A stretch of 64,000 nt of DNA from Pseudomonas uvaldensis (GCF_021271205.1 NZ_JAIWKS010000005.1:124001-188000), one strand, 5' to 3'. Shown: positions 26,251-35,677, numbered from the stretch's first letter. Notes: generated by a model not told the origin, from the letters alone. Translations and numbers: made by a program.

Positions 26251-26514
26251 ATGATGTACGCCGATTTGATCGACCAGGAAGACCTGTTGGGCCACCTCAA
26301 GTCCCTGGGCCTGCAGATACCCAACGGCTACACCGCCGAGCAGGCCTGCCTGTGCGCCGTGCGCGGCCTGGACAACGCTCGCGCCAACGACCTGCGTCGT
26401 ATGGTCAGGGACATGTACACCAGCAGCGCAACCATATTGCCGGCCGTTCGCCAGGCGATCGAAGAGCAGTTGTTGCCGGCATTGGCGGATTACCAGAAAA
26501 ACCACAACACCTGA
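26251..26514 (+). CDS. Small conserved-looking protein, 87 residues
   Basis: Unrecognised cytoplasmic protein with no signal peptide. It is largely helical and acidic at the start (MMYADLIDQEDLLGHLKSLG), then has a central ACLCAVRGLDNARANDLRRM segment and a helical tail ending LPALADYQKNHNT. ATG codons at 26251 and 26254 are adjacent; AAGGAAAA lies seven to ten bases upstream and supports translation. It stands between the carnitine operon and gbdR. I cannot name a function; its compact size and helical content would fit a small regulatory or adaptor protein. Confidence 0.6.
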   Translation: MMYADLIDQEDLLGHLKSLGLQIPNGYTAEQACLCAVRGLDNARANDLRRMVRDMYTSSATILPAVRQAIEEQLLPALADYQKNHNT

Positions 26515-26519
26515 AACCA

Positions 26520-26612
26520 ATCGCGAGCAGGCTCGCTCCCACAGGGGACTTTGCGGATGCAACAGATAGTGTGCACACCGCAGATCCTGTGGGAGCGAGC
26601 CTGCTCGCGATG
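26520..26612. repeat. REP pair (REPIN), CAGGCTCGCTCC variant
   Basis: Inverted REP copies between the convergent ends of the small 87-residue gene and gbdR. Confidence 0.88.
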
Positions 26613-26625
26613 AAAGCGCCTCGGT

Positions 26626-27729
26626 CTACAGCCTCACACTGGCAAACGTCGACTCATTACGCGCCTGGCTCAACGCCGACAGCGGGCCGGACAACGGCGA
26701 TAGCACCATGGCCTGTGGCAGCGGCACCATGGCGACCTGTTGCGTGGTGTTGGAACCGACGCGCTCGTCCCGTGGCGGAATGCCGAAGTATTCGCGGTAG
26801 CACTTGGAGAAGTGCGGCGTGGAGACGAAACCGCACACCGAGGCCACTTCGATGATCGACATCGGCGTCTGCTTGAGCAGTTGCCGTGCCCGGATCAGCC
26901 GCAGCTTGAGGTAATAGCGCGACGGCGAGCAATGCAGGTATTTCTGGAACAAACGCTCCAGCTGACGCCGGGACACGGCGACATACACCGCCAGTTCATC
27001 GAGGTCGATCGGCTCTTCCAGATTGGCCTCCATCAGCGCCACGATTTCCTGCAGCTTCGGCTGGTTGGTGCCGAGCATGTGCTTGAGCGGCACGCGTTGG
27101 TGATCCTGTTCGTTGCGGATGCGCTCATAGACGAACATTTCGGAAATAGCCGCCGACAGCTCGCGACCATGATCGCGACTGATCAGGTGCAGCATCATGT
27201 CCAACGGCGCGGTGCCGCCAGAGCTGGTGAAGCGGTTGCGGTCGAGGGTGAACAGACGAGTACTCATCGACACCCGCGGGAAAGCTTCCTGCATCGCGGC
27301 CAGGCATTCCCAGTGCACGCTGCAATCGAAGCCGTCCAGCAGGCCGGCGCAGGCCAGGGCCCAACTGCCGGTGCAGACCGCGCCCAGGCGACGCGATTGG
27401 CGGGCCTGGCCTTGCAACCAGGACACGTGCTCACGGGTCACGGTGCGCTGGATGCCGATACCGCCACACACGATGACAGTGTCCAGGTGTGGTGCTTTGT
27501 GCATGGAGGCATCGGGGGTGATCTGCAGACCGTCACTGGCCCAGACTTGCCCGCCGTCGACGGTGAGGGTGGTCCAGCGATACAGCTCGCGACCGGATAA
27601 CTGGTTGGCCATGCGTAGCGGTTCTACCGCGGACGCCAGGGAAATCAGCGTGAAATTGTCCAGCAGCAAAAAGCCGATGGATTGAGGCGCACGGTTCTGG
27701 GGTTGGGCCCCGGAGTTGGACGTCGTCAT
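26626..27729 (-). CDS. gbdR: Glycine betaine/dimethylglycine-responsive activator GbdR
   Basis: 367-residue AraC-family activator with an N-terminal DJ-1/PfpI-like domain (IGFLLLDNFTLISLASAVEP, VCGGIGIQRT, CTGSWALACAGLLDGF, SSGGTAPLDMMLHLI). Two C-terminal HTH units follow (LDELAVYVAVSRRQLERLF and MSIIEVASVCGFVSTPHFSK). In P. aeruginosa GbdR senses glycine betaine and dimethylglycine and activates gbcAB, the dgc operon, sdaB-region genes and cbcXWV; the same gene set surrounds it here. It is longer than CdhR by a proline- and serine-rich C-terminal tail of about 40 residues. A TTGAA-N6-TTCAA inverted repeat lies 116-132 bases upstream (27846-27861). Confidence 0.92.
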   Translation of the reverse strand: MTTSNSGAQPQNRAPQSIGFLLLDNFTLISLASAVEPLRMANQLSGRELYRWTTLTVDGGQVWASDGLQITPDASMHKAPHLDTVIVCGGIGIQRTVTREHVSWLQGQARQSRRLGAVCTGSWALACAGLLDGFDCSVHWECLAAMQEAFPRVSMSTRLFTLDRNRFTSSGGTAPLDMMLHLISRDHGRELSAAISEMFVYERIRNEQDHQRVPLKHMLGTNQPKLQEIVALMEANLEEPIDLDELAVYVAVSRRQLERLFQKYLHCSPSRYYLKLRLIRARQLLKQTPMSIIEVASVCGFVSTPHFSKCYREYFGIPPRDERVGSNTTQQVAMVPLPQAMVLSPLSGPLSALSQARNESTFASVRL

Positions 27730-28189
27730 CGCGGTATCTCCTCACACAAAGCGGGTGATGGCCTCAGGCGGAGGCTCTTGTTATTGCCATCGTCCTGTTG
27801 CCAGAGACGGGCTTTTTGGTGATAGAGCAATTGCCGTGCCTAAAGTTGAATGTGTGTTCAATAACTCCTGAAAACGACATCGCGTCCCGTCTAAACAAGG
27901 CGCGCATCGAGTATGGATATCAGCACTATTCTCGGCTGGCGACGGCTGTCACGGTGGACGGTGAGCAGTTCGGTAGCACTTGTGGGAACTGGGCTGCGCC
28001 GCTTGCGCAACCGGTATCACCACAGGACGGGTGACGAACGGTCGGGCGCCGTAAAACGGCTGGCCCGACAAATGGCGTCTTGTCTGTTAGCGACGCGCTA
28101 AAAGGTGGCGTGTTTTCGACTTGCTGCTCATTTTTCGAGCGATTTGCAGATCACCATCAGGACCGGTGAAGGCTTTCTGTGGCGTGTTG
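27730..28189. promoter_or_regulatory. Gene-free interval upstream of gbdR
   Basis: 460 bases between the gbdR start and the sdaB stop, both on the minus strand. It should contain the gbdR promoter. The only structure I see is TTGAA-N6-TTCAA at 27846-27861. Short open frames here lack ribosome-binding sites. Confidence 0.4.
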
Positions 28190-29566
28190 TCAGCACTCCA
28201 CCGCACTCACCGCCAACCCGCCCCGCGAAGTTTCTTTATATTTGTCATGCATGTCGGCGCCGGTATCACGCATGGTGCGGATCACCCGATCCAGGGAAAT
28301 GAAATGCTGGCCGTCGCCGCGCAGGGCCATCTGCGCAGCGTTGATAGCTTTCACGGCGGCAATGGCGTTGCGCTCGATGCACGGCACCTGCACCAGACCA
28401 CCCACCGGATCGCAAGTCAGGCCAAGGTTATGCTCCAGGCCGATTTCCGCCGCATTGCACAGTTGTTCCGGCGTAGCGCCCAGCACCTCCGCCAGCCCTG
28501 CCGCGGCCATGGCGCAGGCCGAGCCCACTTCACCCTGGCAGCCGACTTCAGCGCCGGAGATCGACGCATTCTTCTTGCACAGAATGCCCACCGCCGCCGC
28601 ACCGAGGAAATAATCCACCACGTTGGCGTCGGTGACGTCCTCGCTGAACTTCATGAAGTAATGCAGCACCGCCGGAATGATGCCCGCCGCGCCATTCGTC
28701 GGCGCCGTTACCATGCGCCCACCGGCAGCGTTCTCCTCGTTGACCGCCAGGGCGTACAGGTTGACCCATTCCATCGCGCTCAAAGTCGAGCCGATGACAT
28801 TGGGCTTGTTCAGCTCCTGCAAACTGCGGTGCAATTTGGCCGCACGCCGACGCACGTTCAAACCGCCGGGCAGAATGCCTTCGTGCTTGAGGCCATGCTC
28901 GACGCATTCCTGCATGGCTCGCCAGAGTTTCATCAGGCCGCTGCGAATTTCTTCTTCCGAACGCCAGACCTTTTCGTTGGCCATCATCAACTCGGCTACG
29001 CGCAGGTTGTGGGTGCGACACAGCTCAAGCAACGCTTCGGCACTGGAAAAATCGTAAGGCAACTCGGTAGTGTCCAGGTCCACCACGCCGCTGGACGCTT
29101 GGGCCTGATCGACCACGAAGCCGCCGCCAACCGAATAATAAGTGTCACGGTGCAACTCGCCGTCGTCGCCTTCGGCCACCAGCGTCATCGCGTTGGGGTG
29201 GAACGGCAGGTTTTCATCGATCAGGCGCATGTCCCGTGCCCAGACGAATGGCACCGACAGGCGATTATCCAGCAGCAGGGTTTCGGTTTCGCGCAGCCGC
29301 TCGATGCGCGGGCCGATCTGCGACGGGTCGATTGCGTCCGGCCACTCTCCCATCAAGCCCATGATCACCGCGTTGTCGCTGCCATGGCCAATACCGGTGG
29401 CCGACAACGAACCATATAACTGCACTTCGATCCGGCGCACTTTCTCCAGAAGCGACATACCACGCAGCGCCTCAACGAACAGCGCCGCGGCGCGCATGGG
29501 CCCCACGGTGTGGGAACTGGACGGACCGATACCGATTTTAAACAGGTCGAAAACACTGATTGCCAT
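28190..29566 (-). CDS. sdaB: L-serine ammonia-lyase (dehydratase), single-chain Fe-S type
   Basis: 458-residue L-serine dehydratase converting serine to pyruvate and ammonia. The N-terminal beta-type domain begins MAISVFDLFKIGIGPSSSHT, the hallmark of the family. The C-terminal alpha domain contains the cysteines of the oxygen-labile [4Fe-4S] cluster in GCQGEVGSAC and CDPVGGLVQVPC, plus PTNGAAGIIPA. It completes the route from choline-derived glycine via serine to central metabolism, which explains its place beside gbdR and cbcX. It is divergent from cbcX across a 416-base region with a GbdR-like operator oriented toward sdaB. The start follows GGAGGTTCTAGGC. Confidence 0.93.
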   Translation of the reverse strand: MAISVFDLFKIGIGPSSSHTVGPMRAAALFVEALRGMSLLEKVRRIEVQLYGSLSATGIGHGSDNAVIMGLMGEWPDAIDPSQIGPRIERLRETETLLLDNRLSVPFVWARDMRLIDENLPFHPNAMTLVAEGDDGELHRDTYYSVGGGFVVDQAQASSGVVDLDTTELPYDFSSAEALLELCRTHNLRVAELMMANEKVWRSEEEIRSGLMKLWRAMQECVEHGLKHEGILPGGLNVRRRAAKLHRSLQELNKPNVIGSTLSAMEWVNLYALAVNEENAAGGRMVTAPTNGAAGIIPAVLHYFMKFSEDVTDANVVDYFLGAAAVGILCKKNASISGAEVGCQGEVGSACAMAAAGLAEVLGATPEQLCNAAEIGLEHNLGLTCDPVGGLVQVPCIERNAIAAVKAINAAQMALRGDGQHFISLDRVIRTMRDTGADMHDKYKETSRGGLAVSAVEC

Positions 29567-29791
29567 TGCCTAGAACCTCCAGAACGGGCACCGGAGCGCC
29601 CAGTGACGGAGCTGCTACGCTCAACGCCGGGATGGCCGCATCATCCGGCTTTTGCCTTGGGGTTCGACGTCTGACACCGACGCAATCATGCCCACCAACG
29701 TCGCCCGGTTTACGACAGGCTCCTGCGCCGTTTTTTTGCGTGTCAGAGGCCGACCAAGGGCGGAAAAAATCTGTAAACGACGTCACCGACA

Positions 29792-29841
29792 CTGGATGCG
29801 ACCATCCCTGTACTGGATACGACCCACCCTGTAGGCGACAG
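29792..29841. promoter_or_regulatory. Candidate GbdR operator with 21-bp tandem repeat
   Basis: Two adjacent 21-base copies, 29792-29812 and 29813-29833, both run CTGGAT(G/A)CGACC...CCCTGTA and differ at only three positions. CGACC therefore recurs at exactly 21 bp (29799 and 29820). CGACAG follows after 11 more bases (29836-29841), giving the CTGTCG-N11-GGTCG layout on the minus strand. It lies between divergent sdaB and cbcX, about 140 bases from the cbcX start and 225 from sdaB. Confidence 0.6.
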
Positions 29842-29982
29842 ATTTGCACTGGTACATGATCGGTTACGGCTCGTTTTCAAGGCCGCGTGTCGAGACAGTG
29901 TTCACGCGCCACCAACCGCAACACTCATACAAAGCGCGGATGTCCGACCGGACACCGCCGATAAAACACCAGGAGTCCACTC

Positions 29983-30930
29983 ATGAAAGGTTCCAAGCCG
30001 TTGTTGTTGGCCGCCATGCTGAGTCTTCCGATGCTGGCCAACGCAGCTGAACCCGAGCAATGCAGCACCGTCAACTTTTCCGACGTCGGCTGGACCGACA
30101 TCACCGTGACCACCGCCACCACCAGCGTGATTCTCCAGGCCCTGGGCTACAAGACCAAGACCACCATGATTTCCGTACCGGTGACCTACAAGTCCCTGGC
30201 CGACGGCAAGAACATGGATGTATTCCTCGGCAACTGGATGCCGACCATGGAGAACGACATCAAGGCCTACCGCGATGCCGGCACCGTGGAAACCGTGCGG
30301 ACCAACCTCACAGGCGCGAAGTACACCCTGGCGGTTCCCGAAGCCTTATATGAAAAAGGGCTCAAGGATTTCAAAGACATCGCCAAATTCAAGAAAGAAC
30401 TCGACGGCAAGATCTACGGCATCGAGCCGGGCAACGATGGCAACCGTCTGATCCAGAGCATGATCGACAAGAACGCCTTCGGTCTGAAGGACGCCGGCTT
30501 CAAGGTCGTCGAATCCAGCGAAGCGGGCATGCTGTCGCAGGTTGAGCGGGCGTCGAAACGCGGCACCGACGTGGTGTTCCTCGGCTGGGCACCGCACCCG
30601 ATGAATACCCGCTTCAAGATCCAGTACCTGACCGGCGGCGATGATTTCTTCGGTCCGGACTTCGGCGCGGCCACCGTAGCGACCAACACCCGCAAGGGTT
30701 ACACCCAGGAATGCAGCAATGTCGGCCAGTTGTTGAAGAACCTCGAGTTCACCGTCGACATGGAAAGCAAACTGATGGGCAACGTGCTCGACGACAAGAT
30801 GAAGCCGGAGGCCGCCGCCAAGGCCTGGCTGCAGAAAAACCCACAAGTACTCGATACCTGGCTCGCTGGCGTGACCACCATTGACGGTAAACCTGGCCTG
30901 GAAGCCGTGAAAGCCAAGCTCGCCCAGTAA
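29983..30930 (+). CDS. cbcX: Choline/glycine betaine periplasmic binding protein
   Basis: 315-residue OpuAC-type binding protein with a signal peptide (residues 1-23, ending LANAAEPEQC). Aromatic positions VGWTDI, GNWMPTM and GWAPHPMN correspond to the ligand-cage residues for quaternary amines. It delivers choline or betaine to CbcWV, encoded directly downstream. It is strongly similar in layout to CaiX at 21087, evidently a paralog that shares the same permease. GGAG lies at good spacing before the ATG. The name follows the P. aeruginosa cbcXWV operon; choX is the name used for related proteins. Confidence 0.9.
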   Translation: MKGSKPLLLAAMLSLPMLANAAEPEQCSTVNFSDVGWTDITVTTATTSVILQALGYKTKTTMISVPVTYKSLADGKNMDVFLGNWMPTMENDIKAYRDAGTVETVRTNLTGAKYTLAVPEALYEKGLKDFKDIAKFKKELDGKIYGIEPGNDGNRLIQSMIDKNAFGLKDAGFKVVESSEAGMLSQVERASKRGTDVVFLGWAPHPMNTRFKIQYLTGGDDFFGPDFGAATVATNTRKGYTQECSNVGQLLKNLEFTVDMESKLMGNVLDDKMKPEAAAKAWLQKNPQVLDTWLAGVTTIDGKPGLEAVKAKLAQ

Positions 30931-30993
30931 TCGTTATGCCGGGCAGGTTCGCCCGCCCGGGCTGTTTATCCCTTGCATGCGGACGTTCATACC

Positions 30994-31839
30994 ATGCTGA
31001 TTGATCAGAAAATACCCTTAGGCCAGTACATCGCGAGCTTCGTCGAATGGCTGACGCAACACGGTGCCAGTACCTTCGATGCCATCGCCGCGTCACTTGA
31101 AGCGATGATCCACGGCGTGACATTTGCGCTGACCTGGTTCAACCCGCTGGCGTTGATCGGCCTTATCGCCCTGCTGGCACACTTCATCCAGCGCAAATGG
31201 GGCCTGACGGTATTCGTCATCGCGTCGTTTCTACTGATCCTGAACCTGGGTTACTGGCAGGAAACCATGGAAACCCTCGCCCAGGTGATGTTCGCCACCC
31301 TGGTTTGCGTAGTGATCGGCGTGCCGCTGGGCATTGTTGCCGCGCACAAGCCGATGTTCTACACGATGATGCGTCCGGTGCTCGATCTGATGCAGACCGT
31401 ACCGACCTTCGTGTACCTCATTCCTACCCTGACCCTTTTCGGTCTGGGTGTGGTCCCGGGCCTGATCTCAACGGTGGTGTTCGCGATTGCCGCGCCCATC
31501 CGCCTGACCTACCTGGGCATCTGCGACGTTCCGGAAGAACTGATGGACGCCGGCAAGGCCTTTGGCTGCTCCCGTCGCCAGCTCCTGTCGCGCATCGAAC
31601 TGCCCCATGCGATGCCCAGCATCGCGGCCGGTGTCACCCAGTGCATCATGCTGTCGTTGTCGATGGTGGTGATCGCCGCGCTGGTGGGCGCCGATGGCCT
31701 GGGCAAACCCGTGGTCAACGCACTGAACACCGCCGATATCGCCCTGGGCTTCGAAGCAGGCCTGGCAATCGTACTGCTGGCGATCATGCTCGACCGAATC
31801 TGCAAACAACCCGACGCAAAAGCAGGGGGTGACGCATGA
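30994..31839 (+). CDS. cbcW: Choline/betaine/carnitine ABC permease
   Basis: 281-residue inner-membrane permease of the ProW/OpuAB type, with six to seven hydrophobic segments between residues 40 and 270. The EAA loop that contacts the ATPase reads MDAGKAFGCSRRQLLSRIELP. ATG at 30994 gives MLIDQKIPLGQYI; an in-frame TTG seven codons earlier is less likely. Its last codons overlap the cbcV start (ATGA), showing translational coupling. It should serve both CbcX and CaiX as the common membrane channel. Confidence 0.9.
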   Translation: MLIDQKIPLGQYIASFVEWLTQHGASTFDAIAASLEAMIHGVTFALTWFNPLALIGLIALLAHFIQRKWGLTVFVIASFLLILNLGYWQETMETLAQVMFATLVCVVIGVPLGIVAAHKPMFYTMMRPVLDLMQTVPTFVYLIPTLTLFGLGVVPGLISTVVFAIAAPIRLTYLGICDVPEELMDAGKAFGCSRRQLLSRIELPHAMPSIAAGVTQCIMLSLSMVVIAALVGADGLGKPVVNALNTADIALGFEAGLAIVLLAIMLDRICKQPDAKAGGDA

Positions 31840-33014
31840 GCATCATTCGTTTCGAAGACGTCGATGTCATTTTCTCCAACCGCCCCAAGGCCGCACTGGA
31901 CCTGCTGGACAAAGGTTTTTCGCGTCCTGAGATCCTGCAGCAGACCGGCCTGATCGTCGGCGTGGAAAAAGCCAGCCTGTCCATCGAGAAAGGTGAGATC
32001 TGCGTCCTGATGGGCCTTTCCGGGTCCGGCAAATCCAGCCTGCTGCGCTGCATCAACGGCTTGAACACCGTCAGTCGTGGCAAGCTGTTCGTCGAGCACG
32101 AAGGGCGACAGATCGACATCGCCTCCTGCTCCCCCGCCGAACTGAAGATGATGCGCACCAAGCGCATCGCCATGGTGTTCCAGAAGTTCGCCCTGATGCC
32201 TTGGCTGACCGTGCGCGAGAACATCAGCTTCGGCCTGGAAATGCAGGGTCGTCCCGAGAAGGAACGGCGCAAGCTGGTGGATGAGAAACTCGAGCTGGTG
32301 GGCCTGACCCAGTGGCGCAACAAGAAACCCAACGAGCTGTCCGGCGGTATGCAGCAACGGGTCGGCCTGGCCCGCGCCCTGGCGATGGACGCCGATATCC
32401 TGCTGATGGACGAACCCTTCTCGGCCCTCGACCCGCTGATCCGTCAAGGCCTGCAGGATGAGCTGCTGGTACTGCAACGCAAACTGCAGAAGACCATCGT
32501 GTTCGTCAGCCATGACCTGGACGAAGCCCTGAAACTGGGCAGCCGTATCGCGATCATGAAGGACGGCAAGATCATCCAGTACAGCAAGCCGGAAGAGATC
32601 GTGCTGAACCCGGCGGACGACTATGTGCGCACCTTCGTCGCCCATACCAACCCGCTCAACGTGCTCTGCGGTCGCAGCCTGATGCGCACCCTGGACAACT
32701 GCAAGCGCATCAACGGTTCGGTGTGCCTGGATCCGGGCGGCGACTCCTGGCTCGATCTGGCCGAAGGCAACACCATCAAGGGCGCACGGCAGAATGGCGC
32801 CACCCTGGACCTGCAGAATTGGGCGCCGGGCCAATCGGTCGAGGGCCTGGGCCGTCGCCCGACGCTGGTGGATTCCAACATCGGTATGCGCGATGCCCTG
32901 CAGATCCGCTACCAGACCGGCAACAAACTGGTGCTCCACGACAACCAGAAAGTGGTCGGGATCCTCGGCGACAGCGAGTTGTACCACGCGCTGCTCGGCA
33001 AGAACCTGGGCTGA
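31836..33014 (+). CDS. cbcV: Choline/betaine/carnitine ABC ATP-binding protein
   Basis: 392-residue ProV-type ATPase. Walker A is GLSGSGKSS near residues 66-74, the ABC signature is LSGGMQQRVGLARAL, Walker B is ILLMDEPFSALD, and the switch histidine is in VFVSHDLDEA. The C-terminal 100 residues form a degenerate CBS-type regulatory region (IRYQTGNKLVLHDNQKVVGILGD), as in osmosensing ProV/OpuAA. It starts inside the cbcW stop codon. A strong bidirectional terminator follows 10-44 bases after the stop. Confidence 0.92.
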   Translation: MSIIRFEDVDVIFSNRPKAALDLLDKGFSRPEILQQTGLIVGVEKASLSIEKGEICVLMGLSGSGKSSLLRCINGLNTVSRGKLFVEHEGRQIDIASCSPAELKMMRTKRIAMVFQKFALMPWLTVRENISFGLEMQGRPEKERRKLVDEKLELVGLTQWRNKKPNELSGGMQQRVGLARALAMDADILLMDEPFSALDPLIRQGLQDELLVLQRKLQKTIVFVSHDLDEALKLGSRIAIMKDGKIIQYSKPEEIVLNPADDYVRTFVAHTNPLNVLCGRSLMRTLDNCKRINGSVCLDPGGDSWLDLAEGNTIKGARQNGATLDLQNWAPGQSVEGLGRRPTLVDSNIGMRDALQIRYQTGNKLVLHDNQKVVGILGDSELYHALLGKNLG

Positions 33015-33024
33015 GCCCACACCA

Positions 33025-33058
33025 ACAAAAACGCCGCGAGAGATCGCGGCGTTTTTGT
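33025..33058. terminator. Bidirectional intrinsic terminator
   Basis: Seven-bp GC stem GCCGCGA / TCGCGGC with a GAGA loop, extended by ACAAAAAC on the left and GTTTTTGT on the right. It therefore ends transcription from both cbcXWV (plus) and betT (minus). Confidence 0.93.
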
Positions 33059-33082
33059 TAGTGCTGAAGATGGGCCGATGCC

Positions 33083-34672
33083 TCAGGCAGCGGCACGGCT
33101 CCCTTGCAGTACCACGGACTCCTGCTCGATCTGCACGTCCCGGCGCATGGCCTTGTGCAAGCCAAACATGAAGAACACCAGCACCACCGAGAACGGCAAT
33201 CCGGCCAGCACCACCATGGTTTGCATGGCTTCGAAGTTACCGGCAAACAACAGACCGATGGTCACCAGCGTAATCACCACCGACCAGAAGATCCGCAGCC
33301 AATGTGGCGCATCTTCATCCACGGTGCCGCCCTTGCACGAAAGGTTGGCCATCATCACTGCACCGGAGTCCGCCGGGGTCAGGAACAGTACGAAACCCAC
33401 AAAGATCGACACGCCGATCACCACTTTCGACGCAGGGTAATGTTCGAGCAATTGGTAGATCGCCATGGACGGCTGTTCCAATGCCGTCTTGCCCAGTTCC
33501 ACGGCGCCCTGGTTCATCACCAGGTCCAGGGCCGAGTTACCGAAGATCGACAGCCAGGCCAAGGTAAAACCCAAGGGAATCAACAACACGCCGGCCACCA
33601 GTTCGCGCACCGTGCGGCCACGGGAAATACGCGCAATGAACATGCCCACGAATGGCGCCCAGGAAATCCACCAGGCCCAGTAGAACAGGGTCCACAGGCC
33701 CAGCCAGCGGTCGGCCTCGGCGCCGTCGCCCTGATACACATACAGGTCGAAAGTCTTCAGTACCACGCCGTTGAGGTAATCGCCGATGTTCTGCACGAAG
33801 CCGTTGAGCAGGTGCAGGGTCGGACCGAACAGCAAGACGAAGATCAGCAAGCAACTGAACAGCACGATGTTCAGGTTGGACAGTCGGCGGATGCCGTTTT
33901 CCACGCCGGACACGGCCGCGATGGTCGCCACGGTGCTCATGACGATGATCACGATCAGCAGGTTGGTGTTGCTGTGTGCCATGCCAAACAGGTTTTCCAG
34001 CCCGGACGCGACCTGCAGGGAACCGATCCCCAGGTTAGTCACCAACCCCAGCAGGGTCACGAACATGCCGAAACCGTCCACGGCGTGTCCGGCAGAGCCC
34101 TTGACCCAGCGCTCGCCCACCAGCGGATACAACGCCGAACGCAAAGCCAGTGGTTGGTGATGCCGGTAGGCGAAATACACCACGGCCAGGCCGACCAGGG
34201 CGTAGATCGCCCAACCGTGCAGGCCCCAATGCAGGAAGGTCAGCTGCACCGCCTGACGCGCCGCCTGATGAGTACCGGCCGCACCCTCCGGCGGATTGAA
34301 GAAGTGATCCAACGGCTCGGAGGCGCCGAAGTACAGCAGCGAAATGCCGATGCCCGACGAAAACAGCATCCCGGCCCAGGCCCCGTAGCTGAAGTCCGGC
34401 GTATCGTCCCGGCTGCCCAGCTTGAGCTTGCCGTAGGAAGAAAAGGCCAGGCCGACCACGAAGACCAGATAGGCCGCAATCACCACCATGTAGTACCAGC
34501 CGAAGCTGCGGGACAACCACGCCTGGGCGATGCCGAGCAACCGACCGGCCTCCTGCGGCGTGGCGATCAGGACGGCGGTCAGCAGCAGGATCAACACGGT
34601 GGAGGTGTAGAACACCCAACCGTTGACCGTCACCTTCTGCGGTGGGTTTTTTATTAGAGAGGCAGAACTCAT
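33083..34672 (-). CDS. betT: Choline transporter BetT (BCCT family)
   Basis: 529-residue BCCT-family secondary transporter with about 12 hydrophobic segments. The aromatic ligand box and core helices are visible in FYWAWWISWAPFVGMFIARISRGRTVREL and HWGLHGWAIYALVGLA. It imports choline (sodium- or proton-coupled) for the bet enzymes. The protein stops soon after the last helix (FMFGLHKAM), so it lacks the long cytoplasmic C-terminal tail linked to osmotic activation in some BetT proteins; it may serve catabolic uptake. ATG at 34672 (MSSASLIKNP) is chosen as the conserved family start. It is divergent from betI, with the BetI palindrome between. Confidence 0.92.
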   Translation of the reverse strand: MSSASLIKNPPQKVTVNGWVFYTSTVLILLLTAVLIATPQEAGRLLGIAQAWLSRSFGWYYMVVIAAYLVFVVGLAFSSYGKLKLGSRDDTPDFSYGAWAGMLFSSGIGISLLYFGASEPLDHFFNPPEGAAGTHQAARQAVQLTFLHWGLHGWAIYALVGLAVVYFAYRHHQPLALRSALYPLVGERWVKGSAGHAVDGFGMFVTLLGLVTNLGIGSLQVASGLENLFGMAHSNTNLLIVIIVMSTVATIAAVSGVENGIRRLSNLNIVLFSCLLIFVLLFGPTLHLLNGFVQNIGDYLNGVVLKTFDLYVYQGDGAEADRWLGLWTLFYWAWWISWAPFVGMFIARISRGRTVRELVAGVLLIPLGFTLAWLSIFGNSALDLVMNQGAVELGKTALEQPSMAIYQLLEHYPASKVVIGVSIFVGFVLFLTPADSGAVMMANLSCKGGTVDEDAPHWLRIFWSVVITLVTIGLLFAGNFEAMQTMVVLAGLPFSVVLVFFMFGLHKAMRRDVQIEQESVVLQGSRAAA

Positions 34673-34888
34673 TGCACGGATGCTCCAGGCAGTGCGAGAG
34701 AAGGACAGGACACGCAATCCCCGACCAATCGGTAAGTGGGCAGCCGACCGGCGGGTGTTATAAAGACACCCACAAAGCTCCTGCCCCGCAAATCGTGGGT
34801 CACAGGCTTCGGATGTCTTGTTTCTGCGCCATTTACTCGTAGGAAATTTCGGTAAATCGCGACGAATTGTCGCAGAGCTTATTCTTTG

Positions 34889-34908
34889 TTGATTGAACGT
34901 TCAATCAA
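34889..34908. promoter_or_regulatory. BetI operator palindrome
   Basis: TTGATTGAACGTTCAATCAA is a perfect 20-bp palindrome between divergent betT and betI. It lies 69 bases before the betI start and about 217 bases before betT. BetI is a TetR-type repressor released by choline, and TetR-family sites have this form. Confidence 0.8.
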
Positions 34909-34976
34909 AACAAAATAGACTGGCCCTCGATGGCTGGACGTGACCCGTCCGCCGGATGGCCTAAGGAGATGTGCAG

Positions 34977-35597
34977 ATGCCCAAGGTCGGTATGCAACCC
35001 ATACGCCGCCAGCAATTGATCGAAGCCACGTTGCAGGCTGTCGATCAGGTCGGGATGGGGGACGCCAGCATTGCGCTGATTGCCCGCTTGGCCGGTGTCT
35101 CGAATGGCATCATCAGTCACTACTTTCAGGACAAGAATGGCCTGATCGCGGCCACGGCCCAGTACCTGATGACTGTCCTGAGCGAGAACGTCACCGCGCG
35201 CCGTCAGGCGCTGGAGGATACGAGCCCGCGGGCGCACCTCAAGGTGATCATCGAAGGCAACTTCGACGCCAGCCAGGTCAACGGCCCGGCAATGAAAACC
35301 TGGCTGGCCTTCTGGGCCACCAGCATGCATCACCCGTCTTTGCACAGGTTGCAGCGGATCAACGATCACCGTCTGTATTCCAACCTGTGTTGCCAGTTCC
35401 GTCGCGTGTTGCCCGTCGATGAGGCGCGCAGTGCGGCACGGGGCCTGGCCGCTCTGATCGACGGGTTGTGGCTGCGCGGCGCGCTGTCGGGAGACGCGTT
35501 CGACACCGCCCAGGCACACCGGATCGCTTACGAATACATGGATTTCCAACTGGCCAAGTCAGGGGCGCCAGAGCACACAGAACCGCTCGACTCCTGA
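34977..35597 (+). CDS. betI: Choline-responsive repressor BetI
   Basis: 206-residue TetR-family repressor. The N-terminal HTH spans about residues 8-55 ([10 protein letters not shown]...[19 protein letters not shown]), and the C-terminal helical domain includes [17 protein letters not shown], typical of BetI, for choline/betaine-aldehyde binding. ATG at 34977 has AAGGAG eight bases upstream; an in-frame GTG two codons earlier is unlikely. First gene of betIBA; the operator palindrome is at 34889-34908. Derepression by choline is known for BetI. Confidence 0.93.
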   Translation: MPKVGMQPIRRQQLIEATLQAVDQVGMGDASIALIARLAGVSNGIISHYFQDKNGLIAATAQYLMTVLSENVTARRQALEDTSPRAHLKVIIEGNFDASQVNGPAMKTWLAFWATSMHHPSLHRLQRINDHRLYSNLCCQFRRVLPVDEARSAARGLAALIDGLWLRGALSGDAFDTAQAHRIAYEYMDFQLAKSGAPEHTEPLDS

Positions 35598-35677
35598 ACC
35601 GCCACCGACCCGCGTAGTCAGCTGTAAAGGACGCGCCCGGTGGATACGCCAACCACTTATGCACTTGCGAGGACTTT

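Noticed and set aside
27798..28034. A 78-residue open frame between gbdR and sdaB
   Set aside because: No ribosome-binding site and atypical composition; the interval is better read as the gbdR upstream region.
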